A stretch of 63,189 bases of DNA from Candidatus Aegiribacteria sp. (lineage in GTDB: Bacteria > Fermentibacterota > Fermentibacteria > Fermentibacterales > JCC-6): the NCBI GenBank assembly GCA_023138735.1, contig JAGLOY010000016.1, positions 1 through 63,189 on the forward strand. Direction: 5' to 3'. Every line of letters begins with the position of its first letter. The stretch's first letter is position 1. The notes under the pieces are model-generated. The model did no database searches and had not been told where the DNA came from. It worked only from the letters and a program-made list of their open reading frames with translations. Made by a program: the position numbers and the translations under genes. Shown here piece after piece: positions 17,854-26,709 of this stretch.

Positions 17854-18843
17854 TCACCTGCTCTCAACGATAACTCCCCGGGCGCGCAGCCCGTTTCGGG
17901 CAGCGACACAGAAGTAAACTCCTGGCGGGAGACCCTCGAATCGAACAGAGTGCGTTCCGGTGGAGAAATATCCTTCCGGAATCTCCTCGATCAGTCTGCC
18001 GGAGATGTCCATAAGCGTCAGAACCGGACTGACACCCTCAGCCAGATTCAGGCTGAACTCAAGAGTACCGGATGAGGGATTAGCTAAGGTGGTGAGTGTA
18101 TTTCCATTGGTACCGGTGGAAGGTGTGATCCCCCCGCCCATGTTGCAGCAGTATCTATGGATCATCCCCATCGAAGGATCGGTGAAATAGAACCGGCACC
18201 AGTCCCAGGAAGCTACTCCCACAGCGCTTTCAAACTCTCCGATTATCAGGGATTCATATGATGTGGAATCATAATATAACCTGACCGGAGAAACAGAATC
18301 CTCGCAGGCTACAGCAACATAATACGAATAATCAAGCTCTGCTGAAATATCATGCACTTCCGGGCAATCCTCTATTACCAGGAATACTTCCACCGGAGAT
18401 AAACCTATCGGGGTCTCTACAACGTAAAGAGTTGTACTTGAAGCATCCATTATGAACATATGCTCACTCAATAGAAAATGAGCAAGCCCGGTAATACTTT
18501 GAGGACCACTATCCGAAAGATCGTAAACAGCCAGTTCATTTCCCTCAATGTCTATCTTGTGGACAATTCCGGTTCCGCTCTCGGCAAACCAGAGTGTATC
18601 GCCGTACGCTGTTAATCCAACCGGCGGATTGGGTGTATCTGGTATTGATATGGTGTCCAGCACAGTACCGTTGTTTTCGTTCATCTTGTACAATACTCTC
18701 GAGAGTGAATCAAGAGCGAAGAGATCGCCGTTGTAAGCCAACCCGCTGATATATGGGGAAGGGGAGGGAAAACTGAACTCGATGAACTGCCCGAACGCAG
18801 GTAGGGTTGCAATAAGAACCATAGCCAGAATCGGAATCTTCAT
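17854..18843 (-). CDS. Secreted NHL/SMP-30-like propeller protein with C-terminal sorting domain
   Basis: A 329-residue protein with a signal peptide (MKIPILAMVLIATLPAFG). The central part has repeated strands such as ISGLAYNGDLFALDSLSRVL and LTAYGDTLWFAESGTGIVHK, as in NHL or SMP-30-type beta-propellers. The C-terminal 75 residues match a type IX-like sorting domain (ANPSSGTLEFSLNL, LTLMDISGRLIEE, GLPPGVYFCVAARNG). It is convergent with 17117-17818. It is probably a surface protein of unknown ligand. Confidence 0.7.
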   Translation of the reverse strand: MKIPILAMVLIATLPAFGQFIEFSFPSPSPYISGLAYNGDLFALDSLSRVLYKMNENNGTVLDTISIPDTPNPPVGLTAYGDTLWFAESGTGIVHKIDIEGNELAVYDLSDSGPQSITGLAHFLLSEHMFIMDASSTTLYVVETPIGLSPVEVFLVIEDCPEVHDISAELDYSYYVAVACEDSVSPVRLYYDSTSYESLIIGEFESAVGVASWDWCRFYFTDPSMGMIHRYCCNMGGGITPSTGTNGNTLTTLANPSSGTLEFSLNLAEGVSPVLTLMDISGRLIEEIPEGYFSTGTHSVRFEGLPPGVYFCVAARNGLRARGVIVESR

Positions 18844-18990
18844 ACGGCACCTCCCATATTTAGACCATCTAATAATAGTAACCGGTTGCGAATTACGTCA
18901 AGTTTACAGAGTCGGAAGGGTTTATATATTCTAAAATAATTACACGCTTGGAACAACTGAAATTAACGCAGTTCAAGCGCTCACACAAAC

Positions 18991-20550
18991 GTGAAAAGAG
19001 TCGGGATGAACAGACTATTCGCAATAGCAGAGGAACTCCGGAAGCTGGATGTGAAAGCCAGCCGGCTGGCATGGGCCAAGTATACAGCCGGATACGATTT
19101 CGGTATCATGGACGTGGAGCGGGAAATACAGACAAAAATGAAAAGCAAGAAGAGCTGGAACACGATACAGGACCTCCTGGCCGCGGACCTCTCCCCGCTT
19201 GACCAGAGGCGTGTACAGATAATGGAGATGACCTTCAGGCCGTTCCACCTCTCTGCGAGACTCAATGAGCTGTCTCTGGCTATCCAGGAGAAAACAAACG
19301 AACTTTCCTCCGTTCTGAACACACACCGCTGTACCGTTGCAGGCAGAGAGATGACTTCACCTGAGATAGCAAGGATTCTTATATCCGAGCCCGACCGGGA
19401 TATCAGGAAGAAAGCCTTTCTGGCAAGAACCCAGGTGAACGTTCCTCTGGTGAACGCGGGATTTCTGCAGCTCCTCGATATGAGGAAGGAGTTTGCTCAG
19501 GAGTATGGGGCTCCGGATTTCGTTCACTATCAGCTTGAGCAGCAGGAGCTGAACCCGGCTATGTTCGATTCCTGGAGGGATGAGGTAAATTCTGTGGTTC
19601 CGCTGATGAGAAAGATTCGCGCAGGTTTCAGCGAGGATATCATCGGCGACCCGATTGTAATGCCCTGGGATGCTGCCTTTATATCCGGGAAGATCGCTCC
19701 GGAACTGAACCGGCATGTGAGTATGGCCGATTATCACAGACCGATCAGTGAACTGTTCAGCAAATTCGGCATCGACATAGCAGCAATGAACATTACCTAT
19801 GACATCTTCCCGAGGAAGAATAAATCCGAGTGGGGATACAACTTCCCTGTAGAGACAGGTGTGGATTCCAGGATACTGGCAAACGTAAGGGACAGGTATT
19901 TCGAATTCGGCGTCCTGCTCCACGAGACCGGTCACGCCGTTCACAGCTTTACTACCGATCCGGAAGAGACTATCCTGAATATGGGTATCAGCGGTATCGT
20001 CTCGGAGGGAATTGCGAATCTCTTCGGCAGATTCAGCACGCACAAAGCATTCTACTCAGGGTTTTTCAGTGAGAAACCGGAGGAGGCCGGGAGGAATTTC
20101 AAGCAGCTTAAGCTTTGGAATCGGGCAAATCAACTCAGAGCTGTATCCAGAATCCTTTTCGATCAGGCTCTCTATCGCAGCAGAATAAAGAACATCGATG
20201 ATATTCACCAGCTGCTCTGGCAGACGAATATGGAAGTTCTAGGTGAGCAGCCTTACGCTGACATGCCGCTTTGGGCCAGTACGATACACTACACCACACA
20301 TCCGATCTACTTCCACAATTACCTTCTGGGAGATCTGACATGTGACATGCTGGAGCAGGTTTTCATGGACAGTGAAGGTATCTCTGATCATGCTGAAAGA
20401 CCTGGAAAGTTCGGCAGGTTCATCCTGGATGAGGTGATCGGTGCGTCCGGGAGGTATCCTTTCCCGGAACTCTTCAGGAGGATCAGCGGCTCCGGCCTCT
20501 CGCTCAGATTACTCTCACAGCGGCTGATAGCAGAAGCAGAGGAGCATTAG
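18991..20550 (+). CDS. M3-family zinc metallopeptidase (oligoendopeptidase-like)
   Basis: A 519-residue cytosolic zinc peptidase that would cleave short peptides. The catalytic HExxH is HETGH at residues 311-315 (zinc ligands H311 and H315, base E312), and the downstream glutamate is in ISGIVSEGIANLFG about 25 residues later, as in M3 enzymes. The length is shorter than thermolysin-like oligopeptidase F (about 600) and closer to the M3 carboxypeptidase-type variants. The frame opens with GTG at 18991; an in-frame ATG at 19006 is a realistic alternative start. No signal peptide is visible. Confidence 0.84.
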   Translation: MKRVGMNRLFAIAEELRKLDVKASRLAWAKYTAGYDFGIMDVEREIQTKMKSKKSWNTIQDLLAADLSPLDQRRVQIMEMTFRPFHLSARLNELSLAIQEKTNELSSVLNTHRCTVAGREMTSPEIARILISEPDRDIRKKAFLARTQVNVPLVNAGFLQLLDMRKEFAQEYGAPDFVHYQLEQQELNPAMFDSWRDEVNSVVPLMRKIRAGFSEDIIGDPIVMPWDAAFISGKIAPELNRHVSMADYHRPISELFSKFGIDIAAMNITYDIFPRKNKSEWGYNFPVETGVDSRILANVRDRYFEFGVLLHETGHAVHSFTTDPEETILNMGISGIVSEGIANLFGRFSTHKAFYSGFFSEKPEEAGRNFKQLKLWNRANQLRAVSRILFDQALYRSRIKNIDDIHQLLWQTNMEVLGEQPYADMPLWASTIHYTTHPIYFHNYLLGDLTCDMLEQVFMDSEGISDHAERPGKFGRFILDEVIGASGRYPFPELFRRISGSGLSLRLLSQRLIAEAEEH

Positions 20551-20590
20551 GATTCCATCAACAGAGGTTACTGAATCAAAGGGGAGTAAA

Positions 20591-20986
20591 GTGAAGAGAA
20601 GAGTGTTGATAACCCTTGCTGTTATTGTTGGAGTGCTGATAATTGCAGGAGGGCTTTTCAAGATCCGCTACGATAAGATGGTCCGGACCTTCAGAGAAGA
20701 GAGGGTTGAGTCAGTATACCTGCAGGATATCGATGATGGTGTTTATTCGGGGAGCTTCGGGGATTTCCTGGTTTCGGTTACACTGGACGTAACGGTGTCT
20801 GATAACCGGATTGCAGATATTAGCATAATTGAGCAGCGGGGTGGACCCGGCTACGAGGCTTTGGAAACGCTTGATCTTATACTCGAAGCACAGACGCCAC
20901 TTGTCGATGCTGTTTCAGGTGCAACCGGCAGCAGCAGGTGTATTATGATTGCTGTTTATAAAGCGTTATCTGATAAGGATTTATAA
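20591..20986 (+). CDS. Membrane-anchored FMN-binding domain protein
   Basis: A 131-residue protein with one N-terminal transmembrane segment and an extracytoplasmic FMN-binding domain like those in RnfG/NqrC. The segment DAVSGATGSSRCIMIAV holds the S/T-G-A-T-S/T pattern at which FMN is covalently linked to Thr in that family; here it is SGATGSS. It starts with GTG, preceded by GGGGAG. It is a stand-alone domain and no other rnf or nqr genes are adjacent, so it may serve as a small extracytoplasmic electron carrier. Confidence 0.82.
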   Translation: MKRRVLITLAVIVGVLIIAGGLFKIRYDKMVRTFREERVESVYLQDIDDGVYSGSFGDFLVSVTLDVTVSDNRIADISIIEQRGGPGYEALETLDLILEAQTPLVDAVSGATGSSRCIMIAVYKALSDKDL

Positions 20987-21008
20987 GATTAGAAAGCAGG
21001 AGGATAGT

Positions 21009-21383
21009 ATGAGTACGATATTTGAAAGTATGTCTGGAGGCAGCCTGCTCTTTCAGGAGCAGTACGCAATGGCACAATCACAGAAGAACGGCTGGACGAA
21101 ATCGGTCAATACATGGAAATGTTTAACTGTCAGTCTTTCTGCGACCCACCTTCAGGTAAAACTCCACGGTCTGTTGGGATTGCTGGTCAAGCCATTCAAT
21201 GCAGATCTTGATCATTTAATTCCCATTACCGATATCAGATCGGTTGAGAAGAGGAAGAGGTATTTCGGATACAATGAAATCTCAGTCGTATTCAGCCTGC
21301 CGAAGGGAGGCGAGCGGGAACTGCTTCTTTACCTCAAAAGGGGGGAGGAGTTTCTCAACCTTCTGGGCAGTATGAGAAGTTAA
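21009..21383 (+). CDS. Small PH/GRAM-like protein of unknown function
   Basis: I do not recognise a specific family. From the ATG at 21009, preceded by AGGAGGA, it encodes 124 residues with alternating beta strands (TWKCLTVSLSATHLQVKL, RSVEKRKRYFGYNEISVVF) that resemble bacterial PH-like or GRAM folds. An upstream in-frame ATG at 20949 lies inside the FMN-binding gene and has no Shine-Dalgarno, so it is less likely. No signal peptide or membrane segment is clear. It may be cotranscribed with the FMN-binding protein. Confidence 0.6.
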   Translation: MSTIFESMSGGSLLFQEQYAMAQSQKNGWTKSVNTWKCLTVSLSATHLQVKLHGLLGLLVKPFNADLDHLIPITDIRSVEKRKRYFGYNEISVVFSLPKGGERELLLYLKRGEEFLNLLGSMRS

Positions 21384-21393
21384 GAGTACCGGT

Positions 21394-22491
21394 TTAATCT
21401 GGAGCTGGTTTCTGTTTCAGAGATGAACCTGTCGCTTTGAAGACAACGATAGCACCCAGTATCACAGGTATGTACAAAAGAAAGAAACGCTGAAGAAGAG
21501 TGAAGATTCCAAGCGTATCCGCACTCATGACAGAAGCCATGAGAGCAGCAATACTGAGTTCTGCAACACCGCTCGCACCGGGACTCGGAGAGAAATAGCA
21601 GATGAAAAGAACAAGCGTCTGTATGCAGAGAACCTGAACGAAAGCTCCGGATGCCCCCAGCCCGAGCATTATGAAATAGGCAAGGATGAACTTGTTCAGA
21701 TAGAGTACCCAGGTCAGGAAGATGGCCAGAATCAGGATGAATGGATGCTCAGTAATAAAGAGTTTGCATGAGTCCTTGTACGCGGTTATTTCTGTGATGA
21801 ATCGATCGGTTATTCTGTTTATTCTGTTCTCGAATTTTGGCAGCCAGGAACAGAGTTTCTTCGAGAGCCATTTCACAAATTTCAGAAAGAGGCTCGGCTT
21901 CAGTACCAGCAGTACGACTACAATAAGCTCTGTAACGAATACGATGAAACAGAAGGTGATAAGGCTGTGCATCGTTCTGCTGAATGATGCGGCCAGAACG
22001 CTGAGAGCAAGAACTGCAGCGACGATGAAAAAGATCAACGTTCCAAGTAAGTTCAGCAGGCTAACCGAAAGGGATTTCCCAACCGAGACACCTGCCCTGT
22101 AGTATATGTACATCTGGGCTGGCCCTCCCGCGCTCTGAGATGGGGTTACCGCCCCCATGAAGATATTAGCGAGGTTAGCCCGGAAACTCACCATGAATTT
22201 CATATCCGGAACAAGCTTCATGAAGTAGATGTGGTTCCGGAAAGCACCAAGACACATATCGATGCAAGAGAGAAGCAGTACTAAGGCAAGGTAACCCAGA
22301 TTGAAGTTCTTGAGTGCGTTCAACGTATCGCCGGTGTGTGTCTTCAGGAATATCGCCGTGAGTGCGATAACGGTCAGAAGGATGAAGATGATAAGTCCTT
22401 TGCGGATCTTTGCCCTGTCGAATCCCTTCACTTCCGGCGGCTGGTCCGTTTTCAGCTGTTCCGTAATCTCAGTTCTGTTTTCCTCAGGCAA
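21394..22491 (-). CDS. Flippase-like membrane protein (LPG synthase TM-domain/UPF0104 family)
   Basis: A 365-residue integral membrane protein with about eight hydrophobic segments. The family pattern of the lysylphosphatidylglycerol-synthase transmembrane domain (also UPF0104/AglD-like) is present: GAVTPSQSAGGPAQMYIYYR near residues 115-134 and SPSPGASGVAELSIAALM near 300. Related proteins move lipids or lipid-linked sugars across the membrane. No soluble aminoacyltransferase domain is fused, so a lysyl-lipid synthase is unlikely. The gene is downstream of the aminotransferase on the same strand but separated by a terminator-like hairpin. Confidence 0.8.
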   Translation of the reverse strand: MPEENRTEITEQLKTDQPPEVKGFDRAKIRKGLIIFILLTVIALTAIFLKTHTGDTLNALKNFNLGYLALVLLLSCIDMCLGAFRNHIYFMKLVPDMKFMVSFRANLANIFMGAVTPSQSAGGPAQMYIYYRAGVSVGKSLSVSLLNLLGTLIFFIVAAVLALSVLAASFSRTMHSLITFCFIVFVTELIVVVLLVLKPSLFLKFVKWLSKKLCSWLPKFENRINRITDRFITEITAYKDSCKLFITEHPFILILAIFLTWVLYLNKFILAYFIMLGLGASGAFVQVLCIQTLVLFICYFSPSPGASGVAELSIAALMASVMSADTLGIFTLLQRFFLLYIPVILGAIVVFKATGSSLKQKPAPD

Positions 22492-22513
22492 GTAAAACCC
22501 CGTTTATGCTGTC

Positions 22514-22537
22514 AAGGCGGGACATGAGTCCCGCCTT
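22514..22537 (-). terminator. Terminator-like hairpin after the aminotransferase gene
   Basis: A perfect 10-bp stem, AAGGCGGGAC paired with GTCCCGCCTT, around a 4-base loop (ATGA). There is no clear T-run on either strand, so it may act as a weak terminator or an mRNA-stabilising end. The GGCGGG/CCCGCC composition is like the hairpin at 30043-30068. Confidence 0.5.
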
Positions 22538-22558
22538 CATCTTCATGAATGCTATTAT

Positions 22559-23761
22559 TCAGCGATTTTCGCGAACAACACCTGCCAGTCGTTTTACACC
22601 TTCAGCGATCTGCTCTTCACTGGCGAAGCTGAAGTTCAGGCGCATACTCTGAAAGTCATCGTTATTGGGGAAGAAGGCACTGCCCGGAACGTATGCGACA
22701 TTCTCATCAACGGCTTTCTGGAAAAGATCGTCTGCGCTCATCCCATCCGGCAGTGTAAGCCAGAGGAATAACCCGCCCTCAGGTTTTGTCCATTTGACTT
22801 CAGGCATGTCAGCGAATTCCTTCGCAAGGCATTCCAGCATGATATCTTTCTTCTTGCTGTAAAGCGCGATTGTCTTCTCAAGCCCTTTCTCAAGGGCACC
22901 GTTCACGAGCATCGCATGAGTAATAGCCTGATTGAAAGGCGGTGTGCAGAGGTCAACTGCCTGTTTGGCCATTACCATCTTATCGACCAGCCAGTGCGGT
23001 CCGCATGCCCATCCGAGACGGAAGCCGGGAAGCAGTATCTTGGAAAATGTGTACAGGGAGAGAACCATATCCGGGTCCATGGATTGGAATGTGGCCTGAT
23101 TCTCGCCACTGTATCTCAACTGTCTGTAGGGAGTATCTTCAATAATCAGGTATTCACCCCTGCGAGCGATTTCAAGAATTTCTCTTCTTCTTGCTTCAGG
23201 AATGGTCACACCTGCTGGATTCTGGAAATCCGGAATAATGTAAATGAATCTTGGCCTGCGGCCTTCACGTTCAAGTTTCTCTATGGTTTCCTGAAGTTTC
23301 TCAGGTATCATTCCGTGATCATCCAGCTCAACACCCACAGAAACTCCCTGGTAACTCTTGAAAGCCTGAAGACCGCCAAGGTAAGTAGGAGAACCGGTTA
23401 TGCAGGTATCACCAGGATTGAAGAATATTTTTGCAACGAGATCAAGCCCCTGCTGCGAGGCGGTTGTGATAAGAATGTGATCCGGAGAAGTCTTGATTCC
23501 GTCGGTCCGCATGATTATCGCGAGATCCTCACGGAGCCTAATATCACCTTCAGTCGGGCCGTACTGCAGTGCTGTGGCATGTTCATTTTCAATAACAGTG
23601 TCAACAGCCGCTTCAACATAATCCACCGGAAAAGTAGCAGGTGCAGGTAATCCTCCGGCAAATGAAATTATTCCCGGTTTTGCGGTCAGTTTCAGCAGTT
23701 CTCTGATAACTGACCTCTTCATTCCAAGAGCACGGTCTGAAAAGTAATCCTGTCTGTTCAC
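22559..23761 (-). CDS. PLP-dependent aminotransferase (2-aminoadipate/LysN-like, class I/II)
   Basis: A fold-type I aminotransferase of 400 residues. The N-terminal SFAGGLPAPATFP is typical of the LysN/2-aminoadipate aminotransferase and MocR-related group, IYIIPDFQNPAGVT carries the substrate and PLP contacts, and the Schiff-base lysine lies in YTFSKILLPGFRLGW. There is no N-terminal winged-helix domain, so it is an enzyme rather than a MocR regulator. It starts with GTG, preceded by AGGAG. The substrate could be 2-aminoadipate, aromatic or branched-chain amino acids and cannot be resolved here. Confidence 0.86.
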   Translation of the reverse strand: MNRQDYFSDRALGMKRSVIRELLKLTAKPGIISFAGGLPAPATFPVDYVEAAVDTVIENEHATALQYGPTEGDIRLREDLAIIMRTDGIKTSPDHILITTASQQGLDLVAKIFFNPGDTCITGSPTYLGGLQAFKSYQGVSVGVELDDHGMIPEKLQETIEKLEREGRRPRFIYIIPDFQNPAGVTIPEARRREILEIARRGEYLIIEDTPYRQLRYSGENQATFQSMDPDMVLSLYTFSKILLPGFRLGWACGPHWLVDKMVMAKQAVDLCTPPFNQAITHAMLVNGALEKGLEKTIALYSKKKDIMLECLAKEFADMPEVKWTKPEGGLFLWLTLPDGMSADDLFQKAVDENVAYVPGSAFFPNNDDFQSMRLNFSFASEEQIAEGVKRLAGVVRENR

Positions 23762-23798
23762 TTATTGACTCCTTTCGGTGACCTTAACGATGTGTTCA

Positions 23799-23815
23799 TA
23801 TAATATCGTATTATA
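23799..23815. promoter_or_regulatory. AT-rich palindrome with back-to-back -10-like boxes
   Basis: TATAATA-TCG-TATTATA is a perfect 7-bp inverted repeat between the divergent aminotransferase (minus) and parvulin (plus) genes. Each arm reads as a -10 box for outward transcription on its own strand. It could be a shared promoter or an operator; no clear consensus -35 box goes with either arm. Confidence 0.35.
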
Positions 23816-23922
23816 TTCACTGTATGAATATGACCAAATCTGCTGATGTCAACTGACTTGATTCAGCATTGCAGATAATTAAAGAAATGCATGGTACGTA
23901 CATGCTTACATGGAGGACTCTG

Positions 23923-24405
23923 ATGGCTCGCATTCGAAGCAGGACAATCGCCGGTTTCTGTCTGGCGCCATTGCTGGTATTATCATGCGGGGCGTACGAA
24001 GAAGCCGGTGAAAACACTTTGCCCGATCCTGATGGGGTAATAGTTACCACCGATTTCCCAGATACGGCATCAACCGGTGATACCGAATTCATCAGTGCTG
24101 CGCATATTCTCATAAAATGGCATACCACGCCGGAAGACAGCGGTTCAGCTGACGAGGATGACGCTATGAGATCTATCCGAAGGATTCAGGATGAAATACT
24201 TTCCGGGCAGGTCACATTTGAGGAAATGGCGTTCAATTATTCACACTGCACCTCAGCGGCGGATAGCGGAAGACTGCCCGTTTTTACAAGTGGCGGCATT
24301 ACCGAGGAACTGGACAGTACGATCGCAGCCCTTGAACCGGGAGAAATATCCGGGATTATCAGAACGCGTTTCGGCTATCACCTTGTGAAACGGTTGGGTA
24401 GTTAG
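23923..24405 (+). CDS. Single-domain parvulin (PpiC) lipoprotein
   Basis: From the ATG at 23923, preceded by GGAGG at a normal distance, this encodes 160 residues: a signal peptide with lipobox LVLSC, a short acidic linker, then one PpiC-type peptidyl-prolyl isomerase domain from AAHILIKWH to FGYHLVKRL. An in-frame ATG at 23869 has no Shine-Dalgarno and would make the signal too long. The glycine turn is altered (DSGRLPVF instead of GGDLGPF), so activity may be reduced. It is related to the two-domain lipoprotein at 14929-15708. The pseudouridine synthase gene begins 2 bases after its stop. Confidence 0.8.
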   Translation: MARIRSRTIAGFCLAPLLVLSCGAYEEAGENTLPDPDGVIVTTDFPDTASTGDTEFISAAHILIKWHTTPEDSGSADEDDAMRSIRRIQDEILSGQVTFEEMAFNYSHCTSAADSGRLPVFTSGGITEELDSTIAALEPGEISGIIRTRFGYHLVKRLGS

Positions 24406-24407
24406 TC

Positions 24408-25385
24408 TTGGAGCTCTATGAAAGCACGGTTGAAGAAGGGGAGAGGGGGCTTCGTCTCGATACATATCTCGTTATGCAGGATGATATAGTAGAGAGCCGG
24501 AGTTACATAAGCACACTTATCTCAAATGGACACGTATCCGTTGATGGCGAACCGGTAACAAAATCCGCATTCAATGTTCAGCTTAACCAGGAGATACACC
24601 TGGAGATCCCTGATGCGGTTCCTGTCGATATGTCTCCGGAAAAAATTGAATTGGACATTGTGTTCGAAGATGAACATCTGATCGTGCTGAACAAGCAGGC
24701 AGGCCTTGTGATTCATCCATCCGGAACCTGCAAGAAGGGAACCCTTGTCAACGCGCTGCTTGCCCACTGTGATAACCTTTCAGGTATATCCGGTGAGCTT
24801 CGGCCCGGAATCGTGCACAGGCTTGATAAGGATACCACCGGTTTGATGATGGTTGCCAAGGACAATATTACACATCGCGGCCTGTCGTCTCAGCTTTCCG
24901 CAAGAACAGTTAAACGTCGCTATATCGCACTTGTCTGGCATACACCGGTCCCCGATGCGGACAGAATTGATGCTCCCATAGGACGTGATCTTAACAACCG
25001 GCAGAATATGACCGTGCTCTCAACCGGGAAACGTGCGGTCACCAACTATCAGGTTCTGCGCAGGTTCAGGCACACAAGCATGATCGAATGCAGGCTCGAG
25101 ACGGGCAGAACCCATCAGATAAGGGTTCATCTGTCTGTTCGAAAGGGTTGTCCCATAATAGCAGATTTCAAGTACGGTGGGTGCAATCCAAAGGAAATAC
25201 CCTCGACAGTTCGTAACAGGGAACTGCTGAAAGACGTGCTCCGCATTGCCACACATCAGATGCTCCATGCGGAGACACTCGGCTTCATTCATCCAATCTC
25301 AGGAGTTGAGATGGAGTTCAACGAAGCGCCTCCTCTGGAATTCAGGCTGGTGATGAAACGTCTTGAAAAGGACATGAATGACTGA
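24408..25385 (+). CDS. RluA/RluD-family pseudouridine synthase
   Basis: A 325-residue RNA-modifying enzyme. An N-terminal S4 RNA-binding domain spans about residues 12-70 (RLDTYLVMQ...SYISTLISNGHVSVDGE), followed by the catalytic domain with the signature GIVHRLDKDTTGLMMVAK, in which the aspartate of HRLDKDT is catalytic. The arrangement matches RluD, which modifies the helix 69 region of 23S rRNA, although RluA and RluC relatives are not excluded. The start is TTG at 24408. The stop overlaps the start of the next membrane-protein gene by 8 bases. Confidence 0.88.
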   Translation: MELYESTVEEGERGLRLDTYLVMQDDIVESRSYISTLISNGHVSVDGEPVTKSAFNVQLNQEIHLEIPDAVPVDMSPEKIELDIVFEDEHLIVLNKQAGLVIHPSGTCKKGTLVNALLAHCDNLSGISGELRPGIVHRLDKDTTGLMMVAKDNITHRGLSSQLSARTVKRRYIALVWHTPVPDADRIDAPIGRDLNNRQNMTVLSTGKRAVTNYQVLRRFRHTSMIECRLETGRTHQIRVHLSVRKGCPIIADFKYGGCNPKEIPSTVRNRELLKDVLRIATHQMLHAETLGFIHPISGVEMEFNEAPPLEFRLVMKRLEKDMND

Positions 25386-25965
25386 TACAGCATATTCAAT
25401 CCTTCTTTTTTCAGGACTCATCGCAGGCCCTGCTTCAGCATTCATCGTCGACAGCTCGGTATTGCCGTTCTACCTTATATTTCCCCTGATTGGTCTCTGC
25501 GGCAAAGCCAGAAGAGGAACATTGAGAATTCTTCTGCTGGTCACCGCTCCAGTATTTGCTTTAGTGTGGGGAGCAGCTTCCGGAAACACTGTTCTGGTGG
25601 ATAGGTCGCTCAGATGGATAGCTGCCGTTGCTGCTGGGGCATCTATGTCCGGTGCGCTGGGTGCTTCAAGAGCTTCAGAGCTCCTGTTCTCGGTCTCCAG
25701 AAGAATGAACTTTGCAGGATTACCTGAGAGCCTTGCCATGGCGGTATCTCTGGCAGGACCTTTTTCAGAGAGGATTAAAACAGTATTCATCGATAGCAGG
25801 AAAAACGGCAGGAGTTACGGTGATTCTATTACCCTTGCCCTCTCTTCGGTAACCGAAATAGATATTTCGGAGAAAGGCAGCATGAGCAAACAGAATGCGC
25901 TTTCAGCAATTGCAGCCTGTCTGGCCTGGCTGATTCTTCTGGCCGGTATCATGCAGGTATTGTAG
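25378..25965 (+). CDS. Integral membrane protein, weakly EcfT/CbiQ-like
   Basis: No confident family. The 195 residues contain about five hydrophobic segments and a cytoplasmic-looking stretch, SRRMNFAGLPESLAMAVSL, followed by RIKTVFIDSRKNGRSYGD. The position and shape of this segment are reminiscent of the coupling helices of EcfT/CbiQ transporter subunits, but the family's AxxRG motif is not clear and no ECF ATPases are nearby. It overlaps the pseudouridine synthase gene by 8 bases and is followed 3 bases later by truA, so it belongs to this operon. Confidence 0.5.
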   Translation: MTDTAYSILLFSGLIAGPASAFIVDSSVLPFYLIFPLIGLCGKARRGTLRILLLVTAPVFALVWGAASGNTVLVDRSLRWIAAVAAGASMSGALGASRASELLFSVSRRMNFAGLPESLAMAVSLAGPFSERIKTVFIDSRKNGRSYGDSITLALSSVTEIDISEKGSMSKQNALSAIAACLAWLILLAGIMQVL

Positions 25966-25968
25966 ATC

Positions 25969-26709
25969 ATGAGTGTAATCAGGATAAAAATGCTGATCGA
26001 ATATGATGGAACCGATTTCTCCGGATGGCAGCATCAACCGGAGGCAAGAACCGTTCAGGGGGATATTGAAACCGTTCTCGAGAAGCTTTGCATCGACAGG
26101 ATTGCCATAACAGGATCAGGCAGAACAGATGCGGGAGTGCATGCCCTCGGGCAGGTAGCCCATGCTGACGTGGAGACTGATAAACTTGAAAGGGTTAGAA
26201 CGGGTTTGCCTGCCATGCTCCCGACCGATATTGCAGTTGCCAAAGTTGAGGAGGTTAACAGTTCTTTTCACGCAAGATTCCAGGCCATTTCAAGACTTTA
26301 CAGGTACCGCATTGAAAAGAAGAAACACCCTCTCCGGAATAGGTACTCCCATACACTGCCTTTTTCGAGGGAACTTGTTACATCTGATATGCAGAAAGCC
26401 GCGGAACTCTCAACTGGCAAGAATGACTGGATGGCGATGGCAAAAGAAGGAAGCGACAACTCCGACTGGATAGTAAATGTCCAAAGCGCAAAGATCATTG
26501 AGGATGAGTCAGGCTGGACATTCCTCATCCGTGCCAACAGGTTTCTCAGAGGGATGGTGAGGATCTGGGCGGGAACACTGGTTAATATAGGTTCCGGCGC
26601 GGCTCATCCTGAGCTGATAACCGAGCTTCTGCAAACGAAAGACCGCGGCAGGGCCGGTGTATCGCTTCCGGGTAAGGGGCTGACACTTATGGAGGTGAAG
26701 TACAATTGA
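25969..26709 (+). CDS. truA: tRNA pseudouridine(38-40) synthase TruA
   Basis: A 246-residue TruA enzyme that modifies positions 38-40 of the tRNA anticodon stem-loop. The N-terminal EYDGTDFSGWQHQPEARTVQ is typical, and the catalytic aspartate is D54 in GRTDAGVHALGQVAH. The C-terminal RGMVRIWAGTLVNIG is also conserved. The length matches the bacterial family. The stop overlaps the TTG start of the next gene in TTGA. Confidence 0.94.
   Translation: MSVIRIKMLIEYDGTDFSGWQHQPEARTVQGDIETVLEKLCIDRIAITGSGRTDAGVHALGQVAHADVETDKLERVRTGLPAMLPTDIAVAKVEEVNSSFHARFQAISRLYRYRIEKKKHPLRNRYSHTLPFSRELVTSDMQKAAELSTGKNDWMAMAKEGSDNSDWIVNVQSAKIIEDESGWTFLIRANRFLRGMVRIWAGTLVNIGSGAAHPELITELLQTKDRGRAGVSLPGKGLTLMEVKYN

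Noticed and set aside
20949-21008. Upstream start (ATG 20949) for the PH-like protein
   Set aside because: It lies within the FMN-binding gene and lacks a Shine-Dalgarno, while ATG 21009 has AGGAGGA at normal spacing.
25378-25965. EcfT subunit of a vitamin transporter
   Set aside because: The membrane topology and a helix-rich cytoplasmic stretch are similar, but the signature motif is unclear and no ECF ATPase or S component lies nearby, so I left it as an unknown membrane protein.
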